DNA from: Paenibacillus sp. BIC5C1
GTDB lineage: Bacteria > Bacillota > Bacilli > Paenibacillales > Paenibacillaceae
Assembly (NCBI RefSeq): GCF_032399705.1
Contig: NZ_CP135922.1
Span: 496,001 to 560,000 of the forward strand
Length of the DNA: 64,000 nucleotides
Direction: 5' to 3'
How positions within the stretch are numbered: position 1 is the stretch's first letter; each line of letters opens with the position of its first letter. The notes beneath the pieces were generated by a model. It was not told the origin of the DNA. It ran no database searches and saw only the letters and a program-made list of their open reading frames with translations. Both the position numbers and the translations under genes were made by a program. Below are positions 54,871-63,594 of this stretch, in pieces.

Positions 54871-54953
54871 TGGGTTATCGCTTCGTAAACCCAAGAAGTG
54901 AATTCCCTTTCAGCCTTTTTATGCATCCGCTTCTTTCTTCATTCATGGTTCAG

Positions 54954-56606
54954 CTACAACCGGAACCGTAGAAGCTCCTGATGCATCTCCGCACTGATAT
55001 CCCGCAGGCTTTTCACCTTGGTGCTTGCTTCGGCAAACGAACGTTGCTGCTCAGCCGTTGAAGCTGTAATTTCCTCGCTGCTTGCAGCGGATTGTTCGGT
55101 GATCGCACTTATATTTTCAATTGCCTGTTGAACCTGTGCGCTAAGTTCACTGGACTGCTGCATGTCCTCCGTAAGCTGATTAATACTTGTGCTGATTCGC
55201 TCTACACTGTGACGAATGCCGGAGAAGGATTCGCCGGTTTTTCCGGTAGCCTGCTCCTGTTCTGCAAAGAGCTGAATGCTCTGTGTCACAGAGTTTTTCA
55301 CTTTGCCCATAGCCGCTGTGATTTCGCCGACAGCCGCAAAGATATGCTGTACCGATTGCTCTGATTGCTCGGCCAGTTTCTTCACTTCCCCCGCGACGAC
55401 AGCAAAGCCGCGTCCCGCTTCACCTGCACGTGCCGCTTCGATGGAGGCGTTCAGAGAGAGAAGGGTTGTCTGCGTTGCGATACCTGATACATAGGCAGTC
55501 ATAGTTGCGATCCGGGAGGCGCTCTCCTCCAATTCCTGGACAGTCTTTTCCACCTCAGACATCGCAACCCGGTTTACTTCAGCCAGTCGAAGCTGTTCCT
55601 GTACGGCAATGTGTCCCTCTCGCACGGAAGTCAGAACTTCGTTACCATAGATGGCCGATTGTGAAGTCGCCTGAAGATTGCTTTCAAACATATGCTGCAT
55701 CTTGTCCACGACCATAACCGTGTCACTTAGATCCTCAGCAATTTTCTGACTGCCAATCGACAGTTCTTCGGTTGTTCGGGATACTTGCTGCACAATGGCC
55801 TGCACGGTATCATTGCCGCGATCAATGTCCTGCGCCATCCCATCCACACGGTTTCCTGCGGCACCGATGGATTGAATGATACTGCGTATGTTCCCCGTCA
55901 TCAGACGGAAGGAGCGGTTTAAGTCATCCAGTTCATCTTTGCCTCGTGTCTCCGGAAGCTGCTGCGTAAGATCGCCGTTCGCAATTTGTCCTGCGGCTTC
56001 CTTCAAGCTGCGTATGCGTCTCGCCAATTTTCGTGAAGTGTACATGTTGAACAGCAGAACAGCGACAAGCAGGATGATGGCTCCGGCGAGAGCGATCTGC
56101 CAGGTCCGCTGAATGTCTTGTTCAAGATCTATTGTGTATTGGTCATATCGATCCCGGGTCACCTCATCCAGCATGTAGATATCATTTTGTATGCCTTTGA
56201 CCCGGGAGCTGAAACGTTTGGCGTCCGAACTGTTCATGGCTGTAATGGCTTCGGTGGCGCCCGTGTCCAGAGCCGTTAATTTGGTTTGGATGGATTGGAT
56301 CAGGCGAAGCTGTTCATCCGTTTCCAGCAAGCCTTCTGTGAGCTGCTTTACCATGGTTTTACCTTCATTCAGCAAGCGTGCTACATTATCCTGATTGCCA
56401 GCTGTCATGGAGAACGAGTACACATCGAGTGCCTGCTCGGTCTGTATCTGGTTAGCGTTCAGCTCCGTGACCTTCAGCATGGCAGGCACCAGATTTTGAT
56501 TTTTGGCATTCATGTTCAGCAATTGAATAATGATATAGGCTACTAGCAAAAGGCATAACAGTAACGATACTATGGCATTCAATATCAGCTTTCCCTGCAA
56601 TTTCAT
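54954..56606 (-). CDS. Methyl-accepting chemotaxis protein with 4-helix-bundle sensor
   Basis: 550 residues: TM1 (~8-30), an extracellular four-helix-bundle-like region (~32-168), TM2 (~170-190), HAMP ([22 protein letters not shown]) and the signalling coiled coil with hairpin tip [22 protein letters not shown]. The last residues lack a CheR-binding pentapeptide. Lies 27 bases downstream of the BMP lipoprotein gene with no terminator, so ligand sensing may go through that protein. Confidence 0.93.
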   Translation of the reverse strand: MKLQGKLILNAIVSLLLCLLLVAYIIIQLLNMNAKNQNLVPAMLKVTELNANQIQTEQALDVYSFSMTAGNQDNVARLLNEGKTMVKQLTEGLLETDEQLRLIQSIQTKLTALDTGATEAITAMNSSDAKRFSSRVKGIQNDIYMLDEVTRDRYDQYTIDLEQDIQRTWQIALAGAIILLVAVLLFNMYTSRKLARRIRSLKEAAGQIANGDLTQQLPETRGKDELDDLNRSFRLMTGNIRSIIQSIGAAGNRVDGMAQDIDRGNDTVQAIVQQVSRTTEELSIGSQKIAEDLSDTVMVVDKMQHMFESNLQATSQSAIYGNEVLTSVREGHIAVQEQLRLAEVNRVAMSEVEKTVQELEESASRIATMTAYVSGIATQTTLLSLNASIEAARAGEAGRGFAVVAGEVKKLAEQSEQSVQHIFAAVGEITAAMGKVKNSVTQSIQLFAEQEQATGKTGESFSGIRHSVERISTSINQLTEDMQQSSELSAQVQQAIENISAITEQSAASSEEITASTAEQQRSFAEASTKVKSLRDISAEMHQELLRFRL

Positions 56607-56633
56607 AAGCGTGCCTCCATATTAGCAATTGGT

Positions 56634-57641
56634 TTATTGATCTAGGGTAATTTTGGTTTTGCCGGAAGCGATCTGTGCTTTCAAATCTTCGAACGTTTGC
56701 TGTTGTTCGTCCGTGAGTGTGATGTTATGTAGGGCGGTTAAACCTACGCCATTTTCTGCCAGACCATAGAACATTTCTTTTTCGGGAAATGAATGTTGGT
56801 TCTGAATGAACGTATTAATGGCGTTATGAAGTGAGACATCTACATTTTTGAGCATGGAAGTGAGTACTGCTTTTTCTGCTAAAAAGAACTGATCCTGGTC
56901 CACGCCAATGGCGTATTTACCCAATCTCTGAATCTCTGAAAGTGAGCCTATACCTGTCAATCCTGCTGCGACGTAAATGACGTCAACATGCTGTTCCTGA
57001 ATCATCTGTGCTGCGAGCTTTCCTCCAAGATCAGGATTGCCAAAATCCCCGGCGTACACGACATGAACTGTAGCATCCGGATTGGCTGCCTTTACACCTT
57101 GCTCAAAACCTTGCTGGAAATCGTGAAGCACCGGAATATCCATTCCACCCAAGAAGCCTACATGGTCTTCGGTTGTTGCAAAGCCAGCAATGATCCCTGC
57201 AAGATAGCTGCCTTCTTCTGCTTTGAAGGACATGGAAGTCACATTGGGGAGATCGGAATGCCCGTCAATGATGAGAAAGTGCTGATCGGGATACTTCTGA
57301 GCAACCTTCTCCAGATCTGTTTTTATCGTGTCGCTTAGACCAATAATCAGATCAACTTTATCCTTCGCAAATTGCTCAAAAGCTGCCTCGGATGTCAAAT
57401 CCTTTCCCGGTTCCTTGTAATCAAAAACAATACTGTTCTCGTTTCTTGCCTGTACCAATCCCTCAAAAGATGCGTCACTGAAAGAATGATCACCCAAGCC
57501 GACATCCGTAAGAACGATTCCGACTTTGGTTCGCTGATCTGCGGGGGACGCCTTATCGGCTGCCGAACAAGCTCCCAGCATCAGAACAACCAGAACCATC
57601 ATCATGGTGAACCCGAATTTGATTTTCCATTGTGTTTTCAT
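56634..57641 (-). CDS. BMP/PnrA-family substrate-binding lipoprotein
   Basis: 335 residues with lipobox LGAC (Cys ~25). BMP-family features: KVGIVLTDVGLGDHSFSDASFEGL, DLIIGLSDTIKTDL, EEGSYLAGIIAGFAT, VGFLGGMDIPVL and YAIGVDQDQFF. The family binds nucleosides (PnrA, BmpA) or related compounds. No permease or ATPase is encoded nearby; instead a chemoreceptor gene follows. TCCGATAT on the minus strand at 57713-57706 is a possible sigma-D-like -10 without a good -35. Confidence 0.88.
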   Translation of the reverse strand: MKTQWKIKFGFTMMMVLVVLMLGACSAADKASPADQRTKVGIVLTDVGLGDHSFSDASFEGLVQARNENSIVFDYKEPGKDLTSEAAFEQFAKDKVDLIIGLSDTIKTDLEKVAQKYPDQHFLIIDGHSDLPNVTSMSFKAEEGSYLAGIIAGFATTEDHVGFLGGMDIPVLHDFQQGFEQGVKAANPDATVHVVYAGDFGNPDLGGKLAAQMIQEQHVDVIYVAAGLTGIGSLSEIQRLGKYAIGVDQDQFFLAEKAVLTSMLKNVDVSLHNAINTFIQNQHSFPEKEMFYGLAENGVGLTALHNITLTDEQQQTFEDLKAQIASGKTKITLDQ

Positions 57642-57871
57642 GTGCGTATGCCCTCTTTTCTATAAGATGGAGATAACGTGTGAGGTGAGCAATTCCTCTA
57701 TATGTATATCGGATGGGAGCAGAGTCTCCATAATGGGTAAGGATGAAAATTTACGAAAACTCAATGAAATTCCAATGAAACCCATGAATTATACATGGAA
57801 TTTACATTAGAAGAGGCATGGATTCGATACAGGACCTGTAATACGTCTTGCTGGTTAACCGGAAAAAGAAA

Positions 57872-57917
57872 GATAAAAAAAGGACAAAGAAGAGACCGAT
57901 TAGGTCTCCTCTTTGCC
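57872..57917 (-). terminator. Terminator of the GGT gene
   Basis: CAAAGAAGAGACC (57885-57897) pairs with GGTCTCCTCTTTG (57903-57915) with one mismatch; on the minus strand a seven-T run follows. The rest of the 57642-58063 gap holds the BMP upstream region and nothing else I can name. Confidence 0.85.
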
Positions 57918-58063
57918 TTTTCCTGATACCAAACGAATGATGAATGACTACATATCATGAATCAAAAAATTCATATATATGAACGGTTTTCCCTGTTCAC
58001 TCAGCATATGCAGTGTACCTGAACGCTATGTTCCCGCGCTTATTCAGCTGCACTTGCAGCGTA

Positions 58064-59674
58064 TTACCACGCTGCTACCGAGCCATCGGCCCGGCTTTCC
58101 GTGCCGCCGCACAATACGCCATTGTCCGGGTTGCGCCAGATGATCTGGCCGCGTCCAAACATCGACGGGTCGAGGGCGATCTGTATATCATGCCCTTTGC
58201 GGGCAAGTGCCTGTGCAATATGCTGAGGGAATCCGGGCTCAACCAGGATCGTTTTGCCTTTGGTCCACTGCCACCGTGGAGAATCGAGCGCAGCCTGTGG
58301 ATTGAGGTGGAAGTCCACCGTATTCATGACGACCTGCACGTGACCCTGGGGTTGCATGAAACCGCCCATGACCCCAAATGGTCCGACGGCTTCATCTCCC
58401 CGTGTGAGGAAACCCGGGATGATCGTATGATATGTCCGTTTACCCGGCTCCAGTGCGTTGGCATGATCCGCATCAAGCGAGAAATTATGTCCCCGGTTTT
58501 GCAGGGCAATGCCTGTACCCGGCACAACCAGCCCGGAGCCAAAGCCCATGTAATTGCTCTGAATGAAGGAAACCATGTTGCCCTCACCATCTGCCGTTGC
58601 AAGATACACCGTTCCGCTTGCCCTTGGGTCGCCTGCTTCAGGCGGAAGTGCCAGATCACCAATGAGTTTGCGCCGTTCGTCTGCATACGCTTCGGATAAT
58701 AATTCCTGCACCGTTACGCCCATCTTGCGTTCCTCGGTAATATATTTCTCCCCATCGGCAAACGCCAGCTTCATGGCTTCCAGCTGCCTGTGGTATGCCA
58801 GGACGGATTCCTTTTCTTCAAAATCAAAGCCCTTCAGCAGATTGAGCGCTGCCAGAGCAATCAGCCCCTGACCGTTCGGTGGGATCTCCCAGACGTCATA
58901 TCCGCGATAGGAGACCGAGATCGGATCAACCCATTCAGGCTGGAATGCAGCCAGATCTTCTTTGGTCAGGTAACCTCCGTGTTCTGCCATAAAAGAATGA
59001 ATGCGCCCCGCGAGTTCCCCTTCATAGAAGTCTCTCGCTCCACTCTCGCCAATCCGGCGCAGGGTTGCCGCATGATCCGGCGAACGCCAAATCTCGCCTA
59101 CAGCTGGAACACGCCCGCCTGGGGCAAATGTCTCAAACCATGCACGCCCGGCTTCCGCATCGCCTTGGCGTGCATAAATGTCGGCTGCCCTTGCCCAATG
59201 GCGGGCCAGCCCCGGCGCAAGCGGGTAACCTTCTTCCGCGTAGCGGACAGCCGGTTCCAGCGCTTCCTCCAGCGTAAGCCGCCCGAATCGGCGGCTCAGC
59301 TCAGCCCAACCCGCCGGTGCGCCAGGCACCGTCACCGGGATAACCCCAAGCTTCGGCATCTCCGAATGGCCTGCCGCTTTGAGCGCCTCAATCGATATAC
59401 TCTGAGGCGCAGGCCCACTGGCATTCAGGCCATGCAGTTTGCCCTCGGTCCAGACGAGGGCAAAGGCATCGCCCCCAATGCCGTTGGACGTTGGCTCCAG
59501 CACGGTGAGCGCAGCAGCGGTGGCGATAGCGGCATCAATGGCGTTGCCGCCCTTTTTTAACACATCCAGACCCGCTTGTGCAGCCAAAGGCTGTGAAGTG
59601 GCGACCATGCCTTGTTTGGCATAAACGGGCACACGGTAAGACGGATACGGTTGGTAGAGTGGATCGTAGTTCAT
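58064..59674 (-). CDS. Gamma-glutamyltransferase-family Ntn hydrolase (YwrD-like)
   Basis: 536 residues, no signal peptide, so cytosolic like YwrD rather than secreted Ggt. Markers: MVATSQPLAAQAGLDVLKKGGNAIDAAIA, GIGGDAFALV, and the autoprocessing site region ASGTVYLATADGEGN (Thr nucleophile, ~residue 345). GSGLVVPGTGIALQNRG and GPFGVMGGFMQPQGH form the small subunit. Acts on gamma-glutamyl or acylated small molecules. ATG 59674 with AAGGAG 12 bases upstream; the longer frame to 59824 lacks a site. Middle of the gene is GC-rich. Confidence 0.87.
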   Translation of the reverse strand: MNYDPLYQPYPSYRVPVYAKQGMVATSQPLAAQAGLDVLKKGGNAIDAAIATAAALTVLEPTSNGIGGDAFALVWTEGKLHGLNASGPAPQSISIEALKAAGHSEMPKLGVIPVTVPGAPAGWAELSRRFGRLTLEEALEPAVRYAEEGYPLAPGLARHWARAADIYARQGDAEAGRAWFETFAPGGRVPAVGEIWRSPDHAATLRRIGESGARDFYEGELAGRIHSFMAEHGGYLTKEDLAAFQPEWVDPISVSYRGYDVWEIPPNGQGLIALAALNLLKGFDFEEKESVLAYHRQLEAMKLAFADGEKYITEERKMGVTVQELLSEAYADERRKLIGDLALPPEAGDPRASGTVYLATADGEGNMVSFIQSNYMGFGSGLVVPGTGIALQNRGHNFSLDADHANALEPGKRTYHTIIPGFLTRGDEAVGPFGVMGGFMQPQGHVQVVMNTVDFHLNPQAALDSPRWQWTKGKTILVEPGFPQHIAQALARKGHDIQIALDPSMFGRGQIIWRNPDNGVLCGGTESRADGSVAAW

Positions 59675-59876
59675 CAGGTTGTTCAGCTCCTTATCGCAAG
59701 ATGTCAGGTTCCGGCTCGCCGGACAAATACTCCTAATCCTCTTCGGAACAGGTAACGTGATCTCCTGCTGCCAACGCGAAATCCAACCTGACATAGCCCG
59801 TGAATAGGGAGGATACAGTTGCATTCATATCAGTGCCATTATATTTTTTCAAAGATTTGCGGTGTTCTCCAGATGA

Positions 59877-60776
59877 CTAGGTCGTTACCATGTCGCCGCC
59901 ATTGACATGAATGCACTCACCGGTGACATAGGAGGAGTCGCGGGAAGCGAGATAGACGTAGGCAGCCGCAAGTTCATAAGGTTGGCCTGCCCGGCCCATC
60001 GGCGTCTCGGTTCCAAATACCTGCACATCTTCAGCGGAAAAGCTGGATGGAATGAGTGGGGTCCAGATGGGTCCCGGAGCCACGCAATTCACCCGGATTC
60101 CTTCGGATGCGAGTGATTTGGCGAGTACCCGTGTCAAAGAGACCACAGCCCCTTTGGTGGAGGAGTAATCAATCAGCTGCACGTTACCTTTATAGGCCGT
60201 AATGGAAGCTGTATTAATAATGGAAGCACCCTTACACATATGGGGGAGAGCCGCCTGAATAAGAAAGAAATAGGCAAAAACATTCGTCTGGAACGTATGG
60301 TACAGTTGTTCTTCCGTAATATCGACAATGCTTGGCTGTACGTACTGGACGCCATGATTGTTGACCAGGACGTCGATCTTTCCGAAGGTTTCCATGGTCG
60401 TACGGATGACAGCCTCGCAGTTTTTCTTCAACCGCAGATCAATCTCGATTAACAGACACCGTTGTCCCAGCTCTTCAATACGTTCACGTGTCCTTTCGGC
60501 GTCGGTCCGTTCATATAGATAAGCGATGGTGATATCTGCACCTTCCTTGGCAAAAGCAATAGCTGCAGCTCTGCCGATTCCACTGTCACCACCGGTAATA
60601 ATCGCAACCTTGCCTTTCAGCTTGCAGCTGCCAATATAAGCAGGATCTTCGCTGATTGGTTCAGGTACCATTAGGGTTTCCAGACCTGGCTGCTGGTCCT
60701 GATGCTGGGGAGGGAAAGCCAGATTTTGTGGCTTGCACACCGTTTTCTCACCGTAAAAAGGATATACAGGATTCAT
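59877..60776 (-). CDS. SDR oxidoreductase (GSP39/YhxC-like)
   Basis: 299 residues: ~45-residue N-extension (FPPQHQDQQPGLE is typical of the GSP39 group), then Rossmann TGGDSGIGRAAA, NNHG, Ser in INTASITAY and catalytic YSSTK. Uses NAD(P)H on an unknown alcohol/ketone; homologues are general-stress proteins. GAGGAGGAAG precedes ATG 60776; an in-frame upstream ATG at 60800 is less likely. Confidence 0.9.
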   Translation of the reverse strand: MNPVYPFYGEKTVCKPQNLAFPPQHQDQQPGLETLMVPEPISEDPAYIGSCKLKGKVAIITGGDSGIGRAAAIAFAKEGADITIAYLYERTDAERTRERIEELGQRCLLIEIDLRLKKNCEAVIRTTMETFGKIDVLVNNHGVQYVQPSIVDITEEQLYHTFQTNVFAYFFLIQAALPHMCKGASIINTASITAYKGNVQLIDYSSTKGAVVSLTRVLAKSLASEGIRVNCVAPGPIWTPLIPSSFSAEDVQVFGTETPMGRAGQPYELAAAYVYLASRDSSYVTGECIHVNGGDMVTT

Positions 60777-60946
60777 TCGTTTTACTTCCTCCTCGCACAC
60801 GTTAGTTCATACGGCTAATCTATGCATTCGCCCAGAAGAAGGTGCGGTAGGAGGAAGAAGGACATTTGTTTTTAACGCAAAATATACCATAATAAGGATG
60901 TAGCTATTGCAACAGTTTTATTAAATGTGGAGGTGTCAGGAGCCAA

Positions 60947-61366
60947 ATGAATATTCAGGGGATTAATCATCTGTGCTTTTCCGTATCCAATCTGGAACGG
61001 TCCATTACTTTTTATGAGCAGGCTCTCGGTGCCCGCATTCAGGTAAAAGGCCGGAAGCTGGCGTATTTCGAACTTGCCGGACTATGGATTGCTTTGAATC
61101 AGGAAGACGTCATTCGCAACTACACGGAACGAACGTATACACATATTGCATTTACCGTAAAAGAAGAGGAATTCGACGAGTCTGTACAGCAGCTGCGAGC
61201 AGCCGGGGCTGACATTCTTCCCGGAAGACCTCGTGACCCGAGGGATGCGTTATCCGTATATTTTACCGATCCCGATGGTCATTTGTTCGAACTGCATACA
61301 GGCAACATGAAGCAGAGGCTGGATTTTTATCGTGAAGAGAAGATGCATATGACCTTTTATCCATAA
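60947..61366 (+). CDS. fosB: Metallothiol transferase FosB-like (fosfomycin resistance)
   Basis: 139 residues of the glyoxalase/VOC fold. Metal ligands: His in INHLCFS, His in YTHIAFTV and Glu in HLFELHTGNMKQRLDFYRE. The sequence pattern (FYEQALGARI, LAYFELAGLWIALN, LSVYFTDPDGHLFELHTG) is FosB, which adds bacillithiol to fosfomycin in Bacillales. GGAGGTG upstream. Single gene. Confidence 0.88.
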   Translation: MNIQGINHLCFSVSNLERSITFYEQALGARIQVKGRKLAYFELAGLWIALNQEDVIRNYTERTYTHIAFTVKEEEFDESVQQLRAAGADILPGRPRDPRDALSVYFTDPDGHLFELHTGNMKQRLDFYREEKMHMTFYP

Positions 61367-61498
61367 GATGATGTGCAAATGGAGGTAAATGGTAATTAAC
61401 GTGTTTAATGTCACTGCAATTATCCGTAAAATAAGTCTCAGGATCGCAGAGGATATAGGGTATATCTAATGCCAAACGATACAGAAGGAGAGATGGGC

Positions 61499-61696
61499 GT
61501 GGAGAGCAAAGGATGCAAATTACGGGTAATTGCAAGTAGACTCTGCATGGCCACAGTCATGCTGGTTTCCGTTTTTACGGGGGGGATTACCAATTCGGGG
61601 GAACGCACAGGGTTTGCTGAAATTTCGGTTCAGCAGAGTGACAAATTTCCACCTGTAACGCTGCTTGACTTGAATGATCCGGTTCCCCATAGATGA
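61499..61696 (+). CDS. Small exported-peptide-like ORF (candidate RRNPP signal precursor)
   Basis: 65 residues from GTG 61499, with AGAAGGAG eight bases upstream (in-frame ATGs at 61469 and 61493 are alternatives). Basic N-terminus (KGCKLRVIASR), hydrophobic core (CMATVMLVSVFTGGI) and a hydrophilic tail ending LLDLNDPVPHR. This is the layout of Phr/Shp/PapR-type pro-peptides, exported and trimmed to a short C-terminal signal. Converges on the HTH-TPR gene 85 bases away. A CCCCAT/ATGGGG hairpin overlaps the stop codon (61685-61702). No homologue is known to me; the role is inference. Confidence 0.45.
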   Translation: MESKGCKLRVIASRLCMATVMLVSVFTGGITNSGERTGFAEISVQQSDKFPPVTLLDLNDPVPHR

Positions 61697-61781
61697 ATGG
61701 GGGCCTCTTTCCAGAGACCCTGAATTTCATAAAACCTTTTCGGTTTGTTTTACAGTTGTTAGAAGAAGATAGGGTTTGTCT

Positions 61782-63038
61782 TTACTTGATAAATGATTTG
61801 TAGTCGCTATATTCCATTTTACGATCCTGTTTACTTAAGAGGAGTAATTGGTAGCTGATGTTCGCTTCACGCTCTGCATAAATTCGTTTTAGCAGATCGT
61901 GGCTCATTCGTAGAAAGTAATAACCTTCGTCCGGATTGTCTTTCTCGTGGAACACCACGCCGAGAAGACGATATAGTTTTGCCCGCAGTATCCCTTCATC
62001 TCGCTGATCCAGCAGTTGAAGAGCTTCTTTGATGGCAGCCTCTGCCTGCAGCGGTTCACGTTCCTCCAGATAGATTTTACTGATTTCCTCCAATATGGAA
62101 GCCTTTTTGTCGGGCAGTTTGCGTTTGTCGTATATTTCGGCGCATTCAGCCAGCAAAGGAAGGGCTTCTTTTTTTTGCCCCATATGGAGCTGAATGACGG
62201 CAAGGTTGTGGAGGGCCAGAACATAGGATTCACTCTTTGCTCGTTTATATGAATCTGCTGAGGTTTTGGTCCAATCTTGGCTTAATGACAAGTGGCCTTC
62301 CTGTTCGGAAATGTAGTAGGCTTTGCCCAGACCAAGCGTGATCTCACCATAAAGTTCATGCTGTCCTGTCATCCGGGCGTCTTTTTCTGCTTTATGATAG
62401 AAATCCAGGCCTTGATCGACATTCCCCAAGCGCAAATGAGTGGTTCCAAGATACATTAATGCACGAATATGATCATCCTGCAGGTACTTAAGCCTGCTGC
62501 TGTAGGTATACGCCTGTTCATAATATTTCCGCGCAGCATGGAATAGCTCTGCATGAAAAGCCGATCGTCCCATTTCCAGATAATATTGAACAATGCGCTC
62601 CCGATCTCCGGTGCGGGTTATCGTAAAGGCGGCGGCTTCTCCCTTATCCATCGCTTCCCGATGTTCTCCCATTCGGTTATGGCTGCGCATGATCAGGAGG
62701 TAGGCTTCTGTCTGGTCTAGTGTATCCTTGGTCAATGTGAGCACATTATGAGCCATGCGAATGCAAGCGTGGTCGTTGTTTTCCTCAAAATATGATTTTG
62801 CTTTATCCAGCACAGCCTCACCAATATCCGTATCTGTCTCTGTATTTCCTTCCAAAAAATACTCCATAGGTGTATTCAATCGTCTCGCAATGATCTTCAA
62901 CATACGTTGGGAAGGAACGGCTCTGCCCTTTTCGATAAGACTGATATAAGAGCGTGTCATATCCTCTCCCGCCAGTTGCTTTTGCGAAAGTCCAAGCTGC
63001 TCCCGGATTTCCCGGATTTTGGGTCCGACCATGTTCAT
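61782..63038 (-). CDS. HTH-TPR regulator of the RRNPP type
   Basis: 418 residues: XRE helix-turn-helix (1-~62; IREIREQLGLSQKQLAGEDMTRSYISLIEKGRAVPS) and a TPR superhelix (~75-410), e.g. RALMYLGTTHLRLGNVDQGLDFYHKAEKDA and YVLALHNLAVIQLHMGQKKEALPLLAE. The same architecture as NprR, PlcR and Rgg-like receptors, which bind short re-imported peptides. AAGGGA lies eight bases before the ATG. Divergent from the repeat-peptide gene across a 177-base gap, convergent with the small exported-peptide-like ORF. No enzymatic domain. Confidence 0.88.
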   Translation of the reverse strand: MNMVGPKIREIREQLGLSQKQLAGEDMTRSYISLIEKGRAVPSQRMLKIIARRLNTPMEYFLEGNTETDTDIGEAVLDKAKSYFEENNDHACIRMAHNVLTLTKDTLDQTEAYLLIMRSHNRMGEHREAMDKGEAAAFTITRTGDRERIVQYYLEMGRSAFHAELFHAARKYYEQAYTYSSRLKYLQDDHIRALMYLGTTHLRLGNVDQGLDFYHKAEKDARMTGQHELYGEITLGLGKAYYISEQEGHLSLSQDWTKTSADSYKRAKSESYVLALHNLAVIQLHMGQKKEALPLLAECAEIYDKRKLPDKKASILEEISKIYLEEREPLQAEAAIKEALQLLDQRDEGILRAKLYRLLGVVFHEKDNPDEGYYFLRMSHDLLKRIYAEREANISYQLLLLSKQDRKMEYSDYKSFIK

Positions 63039-63215
63039 TCACCGTCCCTTAAATATAGTTGGATTTTACTAGAATTGTGGATTGTATGTTGAGTCCATGG
63101 AGTAGGCAAAAACAAGGGGTAAGGCGTGTAAGGGGCATTTACCTCCATTTACAGTTTAATTCCAATTTGGGAGATTATAGAATGATAGTATCCAAGATGA
63201 AAGGAGGAGAAATGA

Positions 63216-63482
63216 ATGGTCCTTAAAGCGACTCCGATTACACTGGAACAACTGAAACGCAAAGAAATCGAAGCAGCACAATTGGAAGCAAACGTATTGG
63301 GTGAGACTCGTGAAGTCAGTGCCCGTGCGGTATCTGCCCGTGCAGTAGAAGCCCGTGCAGTAGAAGCTCGTGCAGTAGAAGCTCGTGCAGTAGCGGCTCG
63401 TGCAGTAGAAGCTCGCGCAGCAGCGGCTCGTGCAGTAGAAGCTCGTGCGGCAGCAGCTCGCGCAGCAGCAGCCCGTGCCTGA
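63216..63482 (+). CDS. Repeat peptide: leader-like region plus 11 ARA-type pentapeptides
   Basis: 88 residues. Residues 1-34 are a charged helical region (TPITLEQLKRKEIEAAQLEA). From ~residue 35 on come 11 five-residue units (V/A)(S/E/A)ARA, ending exactly at the stop. An Arg appears every fifth residue, otherwise Ala/Val/Glu. AAAGGAGG lies eight bases before this ATG; the ATG at 63212 gives only four codons. No signal peptide. A weak hairpin follows, then a KAS III-like gene. I know no family. A multi-core precursor peptide or a helical structural peptide are both possible. Confidence 0.75.
   Translation: MVLKATPITLEQLKRKEIEAAQLEANVLGETREVSARAVSARAVEARAVEARAVEARAVAARAVEARAAAARAVEARAAAARAAAARA
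63317..63479 (+). repeat. 15-bp coding tandem repeat
   Basis: Units of the type GCAGTAGAAGCTCGT run in phase with codons through the repeat-peptide gene; several are identical, others differ at the Glu/Ala or Val/Ala codon or at third positions. Confidence 0.9.
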
Positions 63483-63521
63483 TCTTACTTACTTATCGCA
63501 TTACGTTAGATTCATAGATGG

Positions 63522-63548
63522 GAGCTTCCACGGAAGCTCTCTCCCTAT
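63522..63548 (+). terminator. Attenuator-like hairpin after the repeat-peptide gene
   Basis: GAGCTTCC (63522-63529) pairs with GGAAGCTC (63532-63539) followed by TCTCCCTAT; partial read-through into the KAS III-like gene is likely. Confidence 0.5.
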
Positions 63549-63594
63549 ATTCAGAGAGATTCGCACGTTGGTGATAACGAGGTGTCTTGAGCCG

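Noticed and set aside
61389..61470. 26-codon ORF after fosB
   Set aside because: GGAGGT is only two to three bases from the ATG, too close; no features.
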